From Oscillospiraceae bacterium (GTDB taxonomy: Bacteria > Bacillota > Clostridia > Oscillospirales > Acutalibacteraceae): a DNA stretch of 64,000 bases. The stretch is from positions 1 to 64,000 of the forward strand of contig SVQE01000001.1 in assembly GCA_015065505.1 (NCBI GenBank). Direction: 5' to 3'. The notes below the pieces were generated by a model. That model was not told the origin of the DNA and searched no databases. It saw only the letters and a program-made list of their open reading frames with translations. The translations under genes and the position numbers were made by a program. Below are positions 35,295-42,697 of this stretch, one piece after another. Position 1 is the stretch's first letter, and each line of letters begins with the position of its first letter.

Positions 35295-35330
35295 GAAACA
35301 CGGTTGGCGAAAGCCAGCCGTGTTTTTTTA
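35295..35330 (+). terminator. Terminator after mini-protein copy 1
   Basis: ACACGGTTGGC pairs with GCCAGCCGTGT around GAAA, followed by T7. Confidence 0.9.
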
Positions 35331-35374
35331 GTTGCAAGCCACTAGCTTCGCCGATGGTGAAGTAAAGAGGACGC

Positions 35375-35690
35375 GTCTATTCGTTCGCCATGGGGACGCA
35401 CCTCCGAACGAGATTCAAGGAACAACGCCGTTTGGAGAGGAACGTCCCCGTGTGCTGTGGAGGGAACGCCCGATTCGTTCGCCGATAGGATTGCGTCTCC
35501 AATGATACAGGGGGACATTCCTTCGCAGACGGTGTGTCCCCCCCTGTGTCATACAGACTGCGCGATAAATCCTCACTTGCCGCAGGCAAATACGTATACA
35601 GGGGTCTGACCCCTGTATACGTTCAAGTATTTATCTCGTTGGGGCGAAGCCCCCACATATGTATATGGGGTCAGACCCCATATACAATTT
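35375..35690. repeat. Cluster of REP-like hairpins, no gene
   Basis: This gene-free stretch contains several near-perfect palindromes: CGTATACAGGGGTC with its complement (about 35591-35619), GTATATGGGGTC with its complement (35660-35684), TGGGGC-GAA-GCCCCA, and an imperfect GACACAGGGGG-type stem. The shared core GGGGTCAGACCCC is a known style of bacterial REP palindrome. GC is clearly higher than in the neighbouring genes, suggesting inserted DNA. Confidence 0.6.
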
Positions 35691-35794
35691 GCCTAACACC
35701 TAAAACCTAAAAAACAGTTGATTTATTATATAAAATATAATAGAATATAATATAATCTAAAGAAGTGATACGGTTTGGAGAGAAGTAGTAAATA

Positions 35795-36838
35795 ATGAGC
35801 AAAGACGAAAACAAGATTGAAGAATTAGAAAGCAAAATCGAAGAATTAAAAAGTCAGATTGAAGCTTTAAACGAAAAGCAGGAGGCTGCTTCAAAAGAGG
35901 GAAACGCTGACGAAGAGGCTGAAGAGAGCGAAGATGCCGAAGCTGAAGAAATCGCAGAGGGTGAAGAAGCCGAAGGTGAAAGCGCTGAAAAAGAGCAGAA
36001 AAAGGAATCATCTGTAAAGGGAAATCAAGCCTCATTGTTTTCAAGCGACACTGTAACCGTTTTCAGCGCAGTTGCAAACAGCGAGGAAATGGAGCATCAA
36101 CACAGAAGAGCCGTTGCAGGAAGAATGGCAATAGTTATGAGCATTTTAACCGTTATTGCAACAGCCCTCAGATTTGCTTCATTTAGGCTGCCGTTTCTTC
36201 CCGATTTTCTTACGATGGACTTCTCATCGCTTCCCGAGGTTATTGCTTCAATTGCCTACGGTCCGATTTTCGGCGTTATTATAATAGTTATTAAAAACAT
36301 TATATATATAGCAGTTAAAATTAAGTCGCTGAGTATTCCTGCAGTTATAACCAATATTGTTATAAATTCATTCTTTGTTTATATAACGGGTGCGTTTTAT
36401 TCAAGAAGAATGTTCCCCTTAGACCCCGAATTTGAACAGCCGCAGAAGGATTTAAGAAGGCTTCATATTCTCAAAGGCGGCACTGTTGCATCCATAATCG
36501 TTGCTATCGGTTCGTTTTTCCTTGCTAAGTTTGTAACCTTCCCGGTTATGTTTAAATATTATTCGGGCTACACCCCTGAATACATTATTTATTTGTATCA
36601 GCAGGCACTCGACAAGGTTAACGCTATGCTTCCCGGAAAGCTGCAGGGAATAATAACAACCGTTCCGTCTCTTAACAGGGGCATTGCATATTTCAATGTG
36701 CCCCACACTTTCTTTAAGTATTTTATAATAACTGTTTTGGCAGCTATTATTTATAATTTCATAAGCCCGTATCTGCATTTCAGATCGGCTAACCCCAAGG
36801 AGGAAGAAGAATATGAAATACATCAACCCGATTTTTAA
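35795..36838 (+). CDS. ECF transporter S component (RibU-like) with acidic coiled-coil extension
   Basis: Residues 1-110 form a strongly acidic Glu/Lys coiled coil (EELESKIEELKSQIEALNEK, then EEAEESEDAEAEE). The rest is a six-helix S component with the family hallmark FLTMDFSSLPEVIASIAYGPIFG. S components bind a vitamin or precursor and dock onto the shared EcfAA'T engine; this motif resembles the riboflavin-binding RibU group. No riboswitch is visible upstream to confirm the ligand. The long N-terminal extension is unusual. Its last 26 bases overlap the start of mini-protein copy 2. Confidence 0.75.
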   Translation: MSKDENKIEELESKIEELKSQIEALNEKQEAASKEGNADEEAEESEDAEAEEIAEGEEAEGESAEKEQKKESSVKGNQASLFSSDTVTVFSAVANSEEMEHQHRRAVAGRMAIVMSILTVIATALRFASFRLPFLPDFLTMDFSSLPEVIASIAYGPIFGVIIIVIKNIIYIAVKIKSLSIPAVITNIVINSFFVYITGAFYSRRMFPLDPEFEQPQKDLRRLHILKGGTVASIIVAIGSFFLAKFVTFPVMFKYYSGYTPEYIIYLYQQALDKVNAMLPGKLQGIITTVPSLNRGIAYFNVPHTFFKYFIITVLAAIIYNFISPYLHFRSANPKEEEEYEIHQPDF

Positions 36839-36959
36839 AGTTATTATCACTCAATCACAGGATGTTATAACAACATCTGCGGATGACGAAATAATAAACG
36901 GAAACAATAACAACACCGTTAAACCCGGTAATTACGATACGCCGATTATAAAAATTTAG
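36813..36959 (+). CDS. 48-residue mini-protein with FKVxI...QDVxTxS motif (copy 2)
   Basis: This short frame is missing from the ORF track. It starts inside the 3' end of the ECF gene, with AAGGAGGAAGAAG just upstream, and stops before a hairpin repeat and terminator. Its N-terminus (NPIFKVIITQSQDVITTSAD) aligns with copy 1 at 35155, with the FKV-I-QDV-T-S positions conserved, while the tails diverge (Asn-rich here). Two independent copies, each last in a transcript with a strong ribosome site, support a real family. Confidence 0.72.
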   Translation: MKYINPIFKVIITQSQDVITTSADDEIINGNNNNTVKPGNYDTPIIKI

Positions 36960-36986
36960 GCATTAGGGAATCGAACCCCTAATGCC
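36959..36986. repeat. Palindromic GGCATTAGGG repeat with TCGAA loop
   Basis: GGCATTAGGG and CCCTAATGCC form a perfect ten-base stem around an eight-base loop containing TCGAA. Related copies follow the stop codons at 27498 and 43786. On the minus strand it reads like a tRNA T-arm plus acceptor end (GGGGTTCGATTCCC). Confidence 0.55.
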
Positions 36987-36989
36987 TGA

Positions 36990-37024
36990 GGATTAAGGCT
37001 AAGCTCAGCCTTAATCCTTTTTTA
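36990..37024 (+). terminator. Terminator after mini-protein copy 2
   Basis: GGATTAAGGCT pairs with AGCCTTAATCC around six bases, followed by T6. Confidence 0.9.
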
Positions 37025-37085
37025 TTATTCTGATTGAATTATCACTAATCAACAGAATATTTACTTTTTCGTCAAAACTTTATTA

Positions 37086-37114
37086 TTGTAATGTTTTTAA
37101 TAATGTGCTATTAT
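37086..37114 (+). promoter_or_regulatory. Promoter of the glycerol-3-phosphate oxidoreductase module
   Basis: TTGTAA, 17 bp spacer, TATTAT. It lies 45 bp before the start codon. Confidence 0.6.
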
Positions 37115-37159
37115 ATATTCGGGTAAACATACTCAATTTTAATGTATTGGGGGAATTAT

Positions 37160-38593
37160 ATGTTTGATGTTGTAGTTATCGGCTGCGGAATAATGGGCGC
37201 ATCCTGTGCTTATTTTCTGAGCAGATATAATCTTAAAGTTGCTGTGCTTGAAAAGCACAACGATGTTTGTATGGAAACAACAAGGGCAAACAGCGCAATC
37301 ATCCATGCGGGCTACGACCCGAAGCCCGGAACTCTTTGCGCGAAATACAATGTTATCGGCAACGAGCTTGCAAAAGAAATTTGCGAAAAGCTTTCCGTTG
37401 CATACAGGCAGATAGGCTCTTTGGTTGTTGCTTTTTCAGATGATGAAATGAAAACAATTTCCGAGCTGCTTGAAAGGGGAATAGAAAACGGCGTTCCCGG
37501 GGTAAGAATTGTTGAGCAAAAGGAGCTTAGGGAAATGGAACCCTTCATTTCCGATGAAGCTCTCGGCGCTTTGTATGCACCAACGGCGGCAATCGTTAAC
37601 CCGTGGGAATACGGCGTTGCAATGGCAGAAACTGCTGTAAGAAACGGCGCAGAGATATTCCTTAACACAAAGGTTGAAGGCATTGAAAATAAAGACGGAA
37701 TTTGGCATATTTTAACCAACGGCGAAAGCTTTGAAGCAAAATATGTTATCAATGCCGCAGGCGTCTGGGCGGACGATATAACCGCCCTTGTTGCAAAGCC
37801 GAATTACAAAATTAACCCGAGTGCAGGCGAATACTATCTTCTTGATAAATCCGAGGGAACAAGGGCAAACCATGTTATTTTCCAGTGCCCGAATGAGCTT
37901 GGAAAGGGCGTTCTTGTTTCGCCGACGGTTCACGGAAATCTCATTGTCGGTCCAAATGCCGTTTCTTCCGCGAAGGACGACACCTCAACCAAAACCTCTT
38001 CCCTTGATTTTGTTCGTGAAAAAGCGGTTAAATCCATTCCTTCAATTAATTTCAGAGATAATATCCGCAATTTTACGGGCGTTCGCGCAAACACCGATAC
38101 GGGCGATTTCATTATGAGCTTTTCTGCCGAAAACTTCCTTGATCTGGCAGGCATAAAGTCTCCCGGACTTTCGGCTGCGCCTGCAATCGCGCAGGGCGCA
38201 ATCCATATGCTCGGCGAAAAGGGACTCGAGCTTGATGAAAAAGCCGAGTTTATTGATGAAAGAGAGCATATCCGCTTTAAAGAGCTGACCGATGAAGAAA
38301 AGAACAAGCTTATAAAAGAAAATCCTGCCTACGGCAGAGTTATCTGCCGCTGCGAAACAATAACCGAGGGCGAAATTCTATGTGCGCTCAAATCGCCGAT
38401 TCCGCCCGTTTCACTCGACGGAATAAAGAGGCGAGCAGGCACGGGAATGGGCAGATGCCAGGGCGGTTTCTGCGGACCCAAGGTGCTTGAAATTATGGCA
38501 AATTATAAGAACACCGATTTTGAAAGCATCCTTCAGGACGACACGGGAAGCTATATTTTAACAGGTGAAACCAAGAACAGGAGGGACCGATAA
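37160..38593 (+). CDS. glpA: FAD-dependent glycerol-3-phosphate dehydrogenase-like oxidoreductase (GlpA type)
   Basis: The N-terminal dinucleotide fold (VVVIGCGIMGASCAYFLSRY) and the substrate region ETTRANSAIIHAGYDPKPGT belong to the GlpA/GlpO/L-2-hydroxyglutarate oxidase group. The C-terminus carries a BFD-like [2Fe-2S] domain (VICRCETITEGEI; GMGRCQGGFCGP), as in anaerobic GlpA. It probably oxidises sn-glycerol-3-phosphate to dihydroxyacetone phosphate together with the next two products. The track start at 37142 lies before the GGGGGA ribosome site; the ATG at 37160 directly follows it (477 aa). Its stop overlaps the next start. Confidence 0.82.
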   Translation: MFDVVVIGCGIMGASCAYFLSRYNLKVAVLEKHNDVCMETTRANSAIIHAGYDPKPGTLCAKYNVIGNELAKEICEKLSVAYRQIGSLVVAFSDDEMKTISELLERGIENGVPGVRIVEQKELREMEPFISDEALGALYAPTAAIVNPWEYGVAMAETAVRNGAEIFLNTKVEGIENKDGIWHILTNGESFEAKYVINAAGVWADDITALVAKPNYKINPSAGEYYLLDKSEGTRANHVIFQCPNELGKGVLVSPTVHGNLIVGPNAVSSAKDDTSTKTSSLDFVREKAVKSIPSINFRDNIRNFTGVRANTDTGDFIMSFSAENFLDLAGIKSPGLSAAPAIAQGAIHMLGEKGLELDEKAEFIDEREHIRFKELTDEEKNKLIKENPAYGRVICRCETITEGEILCALKSPIPPVSLDGIKRRAGTGMGRCQGGFCGPKVLEIMANYKNTDFESILQDDTGSYILTGETKNRRDR

Positions 38594-39849
38594 TGACATA
38601 TGAATTAATAGTTGTCGGCGGCGGTCCCGCAGGTCTTGCCGCTGCGCTCGCCGCAAGAGAAAAAGGGATTACTAAAATTCTTATTATTGAAAGAGATAAA
38701 GAGCTCGGCGGAATTTTAAATCAGTGTATTCATAACGGCTTCGGGCTTCATTATTTCAAAGAGGAGCTGACGGGTCCCGAATACGCAGGAAGATTTATCA
38801 AAATGCTTGAAGGCACGGGCATAGAGATTATGTGCGACACAATGGTGCTTCAGGTAACGCAGAATAAAGAGGTTCACTGTATTAATCCCGAGAGGGGATA
38901 TCAGATATTGAAATCCGAATCCATTGTGCTTGCAATGGGCTGCAGAGAAAGAACAAGGGGCGCAATTTCAATTCCCGGAACCCGTCCTGCAGGCGTTTTA
39001 ACCGCAGGCGCTGCCCAGAGATATGTTAATATCGAAGGGCATATGGTGGGCAAAAGAGTTGTTATATTGGGCTCGGGCGATATCGGGCTTATTATGGCAA
39101 GAAGAATGACGCTTGAAGGCGCAAAGGTTCTTGCCTGCGTTGAGGTTATGCCGTATTCGGGCGGACTTCAGAGAAATATTGTTCAGTGCCTCGAGGATTT
39201 TGATATTCCGCTTTATCTTTCCCATACTATTATAGATATTAGGGGCAAAAACCGAGTTGAGGGCGTAACCATTGCAAAGGTTGGCGCCGACAGAAAGCCG
39301 ATTAAGGGCAGCGAAATTGATTTCGATTGCGACACAGTGCTTCTTTCCGTCGGTCTTATCCCCGAAAACGAGCTTACAAGGAATGCAGGCATTGAGCTTG
39401 ACCCCAAAACAAACGGCGTTGCCGTATGGGAGAATATGGAAACCTCAACACCTGGCATTTTTGCAAGCGGAAATGTTGTTCATGTTCACGACCTTGTTGA
39501 CTATGTAACGGGCGAAAGCAAGCTTGCAGGCGTTGCCGCTGCGGAATATGTTAAGCAGGGCGAGCGTTCGCGTAAAAATGCAATAACGGTTAAAGAGGGA
39601 AGCGATGTTGGCTTCATTGTTCCGCTTTATATTCACCGTGAGGCTATGGACGCTGAAATCTTTTTCAGAGTTCGCCGTATATTTGAAAAAAGCGTTATAA
39701 CCGTTAAGGACGGCGATAAGGTTTTAGCTCAGCTCAAGCGCGCTCATATGGCACCCGGAGAAATGGAAAGAGTTAAGCTTTCAAGACGACTTCTTGACGC
39801 AGTTGAAGGCAACGAAATAACTGTTTATGCCGAGGAGGTAGACGAATGA
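38593..39849 (+). CDS. NAD(P)/FAD-dependent disulfide-oxidoreductase-like subunit (GlpB-like)
   Basis: This 418-residue flavoprotein has two dinucleotide-binding sites: LIVVGGGPAGLAAALAAREK for FAD and VVILGSGDIGLIMARRM for NAD(P). It has a conserved early NQCIHNGFGL segment and a FASGNVVHVHDLVDYV FAD-closing motif. No CxxxxC redox-active pair is seen near residue 45. It is the usual second member of GlpA-like/DUF1667 triads in Clostridia and likely passes electrons from GlpA to an acceptor. It overlaps glpA by one base and the DUF1667 gene by four. Confidence 0.8.
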   Translation: MTYELIVVGGGPAGLAAALAAREKGITKILIIERDKELGGILNQCIHNGFGLHYFKEELTGPEYAGRFIKMLEGTGIEIMCDTMVLQVTQNKEVHCINPERGYQILKSESIVLAMGCRERTRGAISIPGTRPAGVLTAGAAQRYVNIEGHMVGKRVVILGSGDIGLIMARRMTLEGAKVLACVEVMPYSGGLQRNIVQCLEDFDIPLYLSHTIIDIRGKNRVEGVTIAKVGADRKPIKGSEIDFDCDTVLLSVGLIPENELTRNAGIELDPKTNGVAVWENMETSTPGIFASGNVVHVHDLVDYVTGESKLAGVAAAEYVKQGERSRKNAITVKEGSDVGFIVPLYIHREAMDAEIFFRVRRIFEKSVITVKDGDKVLAQLKRAHMAPGEMERVKLSRRLLDAVEGNEITVYAEEVDE

Positions 39850-40193
39850 GAGAATTAATTTGTATAACCTGTCCGCGAGGCTGTCATTTAAAGGTTGATG
39901 AAGAAAACGGCTTTGCCGTTACGGGAAATGCCTGCCCAAGAGGCGAGGTTTACGGATATAACGAGGTAACAAATCCGAAAAGGGTTGTAACCTCAACTGT
40001 CAGAACAAACAGCGGCGAATATCCGCGCTGCCCTGTTAAAACAAACGGCGCAATCCCGAAGGGCAAGATGTTTGAAGCGATGGCTCTGCTTGATGACATT
40101 GTTTTGAAAACACCGATAAACGAAGGCGACAGAGTTATTGAAAACCTGTTTGATACGGGAATTGATTTTGTTGCGTGTAAAAACATTGATTAA
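39846..40193 (+). CDS. DUF1667 family iron-sulfur-like protein
   Basis: A 115-residue protein with Cys motifs ICITCPRGCHL and GNACPRGEVYG and a later CPVKTNGAIPKG, the DUF1667 pattern. Spaced cysteines suggest a bound cluster or metal. In other genomes the family is found as the third component of the GlpA/GlpB-like pair, matching its four-base overlap here. Probably an electron-transfer subunit. Confidence 0.8.
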   Translation: MRELICITCPRGCHLKVDEENGFAVTGNACPRGEVYGYNEVTNPKRVVTSTVRTNSGEYPRCPVKTNGAIPKGKMFEAMALLDDIVLKTPINEGDRVIENLFDTGIDFVACKNID

Positions 40194-40220
40194 AAAAGGC
40201 GGTCGCTGACCGCCTTTTTT
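40192..40220 (+). terminator. Terminator of the glp-like operon
   Basis: AAAAAAGGCGGTC pairs with GACCGCCTTTTTT around GCT, starting inside the stop codon. An AGTGGATAGTGG repeat follows immediately. Confidence 0.92.
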
Positions 40221-40266
40221 AGTGGATAGTGGTTAGTGGGCAGTGGATAGTTTTTTGTAAAAACTA

Positions 40267-40294
40267 TTGACAATGGCATATTATATGGTATAAT
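40267..40294 (+). promoter_or_regulatory. Consensus promoter of the metal efflux operon
   Basis: TTGACA (40267-40272), 16 bp spacer, TATAAT (40289-40294). Confidence 0.85.
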
Positions 40295-40304
40295 ACATAT
40301 AGAT

Positions 40305-40324
40305 ATATGAACAATCGTTCATAT
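40305..40324. promoter_or_regulatory. ArsR/SmtB-type metal-responsive operator
   Basis: ATATGAAC-aatc-GTTCATAT is a near-ideal ArsR/CadC-family 12-2-12-like palindrome. It lies across the predicted transcription start, where a repressor would block the Zn/Cd pump operon until metal binds. No arsR-family gene is present nearby. Confidence 0.7.
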
Positions 40325-40348
40325 GTAAGAATGTGCAGAGGTGAAATT

Positions 40349-40567
40349 ATGAAAAAAACATATAATATTGAAGTTGACTGTGCAGCTTGTGCAAACAAAA
40401 TGGAAGCTGCAGCAAATAAGGTAGACGGCGTTAAGGAAGCAAGCGTTAGCTTTATGACTCTTAAAATGAATGTTGAATTTGAGGATGGCGCTGATGAAAA
40501 GGCTGTTATGAAAAAGGTTTTAAAAGCGTGCAGAAAGGTTGAAAGAGACTGTGAAATTGATTTCTGA
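40349..40567 (+). CDS. Heavy-metal-associated (HMA) small chaperone-like protein
   Basis: A 72-residue ferredoxin-like HMA fold with the metal motif DCAACANK, a CxxC after an acidic residue as in Zn/Cd-type HMA domains. The body is typical (DGVKEASVSFMTLKMNVEF). I use the ATG at 40349, preceded by AGAGGTG; the track start is inside the operator region. It may deliver Zn or Cd to the pump encoded two bases downstream, which itself lacks an N-terminal HMA domain, as if the usual fusion were split. Confidence 0.85.
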   Translation: MKKTYNIEVDCAACANKMEAAANKVDGVKEASVSFMTLKMNVEFEDGADEKAVMKKVLKACRKVERDCEIDF

Positions 40568-40568
40568 T

Positions 40569-42449
40569 ATGAATAAAAAGCAGAAAAAGATTGCAATAAG
40601 GCTGCTTATTTCAACCGTTTTGCTGATTGCTTTTTCATTTATTCCGGTTGAGAATAATTATCTTCGGCTTGCGTTGTTTATGCTTGCGTATCTTATAATA
40701 GGATACGACATATTAAAGAAAGCCTTCTTCGGCATTTTTTCGGGGCAGGTTTTTGATGAAAACTTCCTTATGGCGATTGCAACCGTCGGCGCAATAGTTA
40801 TTGCATTTTTTGATAACACAAGCTATGCAGAGGCGGTTTGCGTTATGCTTTTCTATCAGCTCGGCGAGCTTTTTCAGAGCATTGCAGTCGGAAAAAGCAG
40901 GAAAAACATTTCATCCCTTATGGATATCCGCCCCGACTATGCGAATGTTGAAATTGACGGTGAAACAAAAACCGTTGACCCCTCCGAGGTTGAAACGGGC
41001 AGTATAATTGTTGTTGCTTCGGGAGAAAAAATCCCGATAGACGGCGTTGTTATCGAGGGCGAAACCCTTGTTGACACAAGCTCGCTTACGGGCGAAAGCG
41101 TTCCGCGCGAGGTTAAATCGGGCGACGAGGTTATAAGCGGCTGCATTAATCTCAGCGGTGTTATAAGAATTAGAACTACTAAGGAATTCGGTGAATCAAC
41201 TGTTTCTAAAATTCTTGATTTGGTTGAAAACTCAAGCTCAAAGAAGGCAAAAAGCGAACAGTTTATTTCTAAATTCGCAAGAATATATACCCCTGCAGTT
41301 TGCTTCGGCGCGCTTGCGCTTGCGCTGCTTCCTCCCATCATTTCAATGTGTCTGGGTTATGAAGCAGAATGGAAAACCTGGATTTACAGAGCGCTGACCT
41401 TCCTTGTTATCAGCTGTCCTTGCGCGCTTGTTATAAGCATTCCGCTAAGCTTTTTTGCAGGCATCGGCGGTGCAAGCCGAGAGGGAATCCTCATTAAGGG
41501 CGCAAACTATCTCGAAACACTTTCAAAAACAAAATATCTTGTTCTGGATAAAACGGGAACGCTGACAAAGGGCGTTTTCAGGGTTAACGAAATTCACTGT
41601 GCAGGCGATATTGATGAAAGCGAGCTGCTTGCATTTGCGGCGCTTGCCGAAAGCTATTCCTCCCACCCGATAAGCAAAAGCATTTTAGCTGCATACGAAA
41701 AGGATATTGATAAAAACAGAATAAGCGATATTCAGGAAATCAGCGGTCACGGCGTAACTGCAAAAATAGACGGCGTTTCAGTTGCAGCAGGCAACGCAAA
41801 GCTCATGGAAAAACTCAATATTCCGTTTGAAAAATGCACCGACGCAGGAACGATAGTTTATATTGCGCTTGAAGGCAAATATCAGGGATATATTCTGATT
41901 TCAGATGTTGTTAAAGATAATGCCAAAGAGGCTATATCCGAACTCAAAGCAAGCGGAGTTGAGAAAACGATTATGCTGACGGGTGATGTTGAGCAGGCTG
42001 CCTGCGGCGTTGCAAACGAGCTCAAAATTGATGAATACTACAGCTCGCTTCTTCCTGCAAACAAGGTTGAAAAGGTTGAAGAGCTGCTCGGCAGTAAGCA
42101 GAAAAACGAATCGCTTGCCTTTGTTGGCGACGGAATAAACGACGCCCCCGTTTTAACAAGGGCTGATATAGGCATTGCAATGGGCGCTCTCGGCTCGGAT
42201 GCAGCCATTGAAGCGGCGGATGTTGTTTTGATGGACGACGATTTATTCAAAATACCAAAGGCAATAAGAATTGCGAAAAAGTGCCTTAAAATCGTTTATG
42301 AAAACATCTGGTTTGCAATAGGCGTTAAAATGCTCTGCCTTGTTCTCGGCGCACTCGGAATTGCAAATATGTGGCTCGCAATCTTCGCCGATGTCGGCGT
42401 TATGGTTATTGCGGTTATAAATGCAATAAGAGCGATGAAAACGAAATAA
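40569..42449 (+). CDS. zntA: P1B-type Zn2+/Cd2+/Pb2+ exporting ATPase
   Basis: Visible motifs are TGE in the actuator (SLTGESVP), CPC in the transport helix (ISCPCALVISIP), the phosphorylation site DKTGTLTKG, hinge GDGINDAPVL, and a last helix pair with KMLCLVLGALGIANMWLAIFADVG. The CPC plus Lys and the late Asp-Val-Gly are features of the P1B-2 (Zn/Cd/Pb) class rather than copper pumps. Length (626 aa) is that of a pump without HMA domain. The ATG at 40569 is two bases after the HMA gene stop, with coupled translation; the track's earlier TTG is less likely. Confidence 0.9.
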   Translation: MNKKQKKIAIRLLISTVLLIAFSFIPVENNYLRLALFMLAYLIIGYDILKKAFFGIFSGQVFDENFLMAIATVGAIVIAFFDNTSYAEAVCVMLFYQLGELFQSIAVGKSRKNISSLMDIRPDYANVEIDGETKTVDPSEVETGSIIVVASGEKIPIDGVVIEGETLVDTSSLTGESVPREVKSGDEVISGCINLSGVIRIRTTKEFGESTVSKILDLVENSSSKKAKSEQFISKFARIYTPAVCFGALALALLPPIISMCLGYEAEWKTWIYRALTFLVISCPCALVISIPLSFFAGIGGASREGILIKGANYLETLSKTKYLVLDKTGTLTKGVFRVNEIHCAGDIDESELLAFAALAESYSSHPISKSILAAYEKDIDKNRISDIQEISGHGVTAKIDGVSVAAGNAKLMEKLNIPFEKCTDAGTIVYIALEGKYQGYILISDVVKDNAKEAISELKASGVEKTIMLTGDVEQAACGVANELKIDEYYSSLLPANKVEKVEELLGSKQKNESLAFVGDGINDAPVLTRADIGIAMGALGSDAAIEAADVVLMDDDLFKIPKAIRIAKKCLKIVYENIWFAIGVKMLCLVLGALGIANMWLAIFADVGVMVIAVINAIRAMKTK

Positions 42450-42559
42450 TAGTTGCGAGTTATGAGTCCCGAGTTCCGAGTTTTCGGGGCTGCGCCGCGA
42501 TTATAAGTTACGAGTTTATCGGGGTAACGCACGGAAATAGTATTTTTCCTGAAAAGAAG

Positions 42560-42608
42560 ATTATGGCAAATTTGGAATTGAATTCTGAATTTGCCATAGT
42601 TTTTATAG
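42560..42608 (+). terminator. Terminator after the metal ATPase gene
   Basis: TATGGCAAATT pairs with AATTTGCCATA with further imperfect pairing inside and a T-rich tail. The 110 bp before it carry degenerate GAGTTCCGAGT-like repeats and no gene. Confidence 0.75.
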
Positions 42609-42623
42609 TTTTAAAATAATTCC

Positions 42624-42652
42624 TTGAAATCGGGATTTTACTGTGTTATAAT
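42624..42652 (+). promoter_or_regulatory. Promoter of the radical SAM gene
   Basis: TTGAAA, 17 bp spacer, perfect TATAAT. Confidence 0.75.
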
Positions 42653-42697
42653 AAATTACGCACAATTAAATTTTACAAAATGTATTGAGGTGTAATA

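Noticed and set aside
40307-40348. Earlier ATG start of the HMA protein
   Set aside because: It falls inside the operator and near the transcription start, with no ribosome site; the ATG at 40349 has AGAGGTG.
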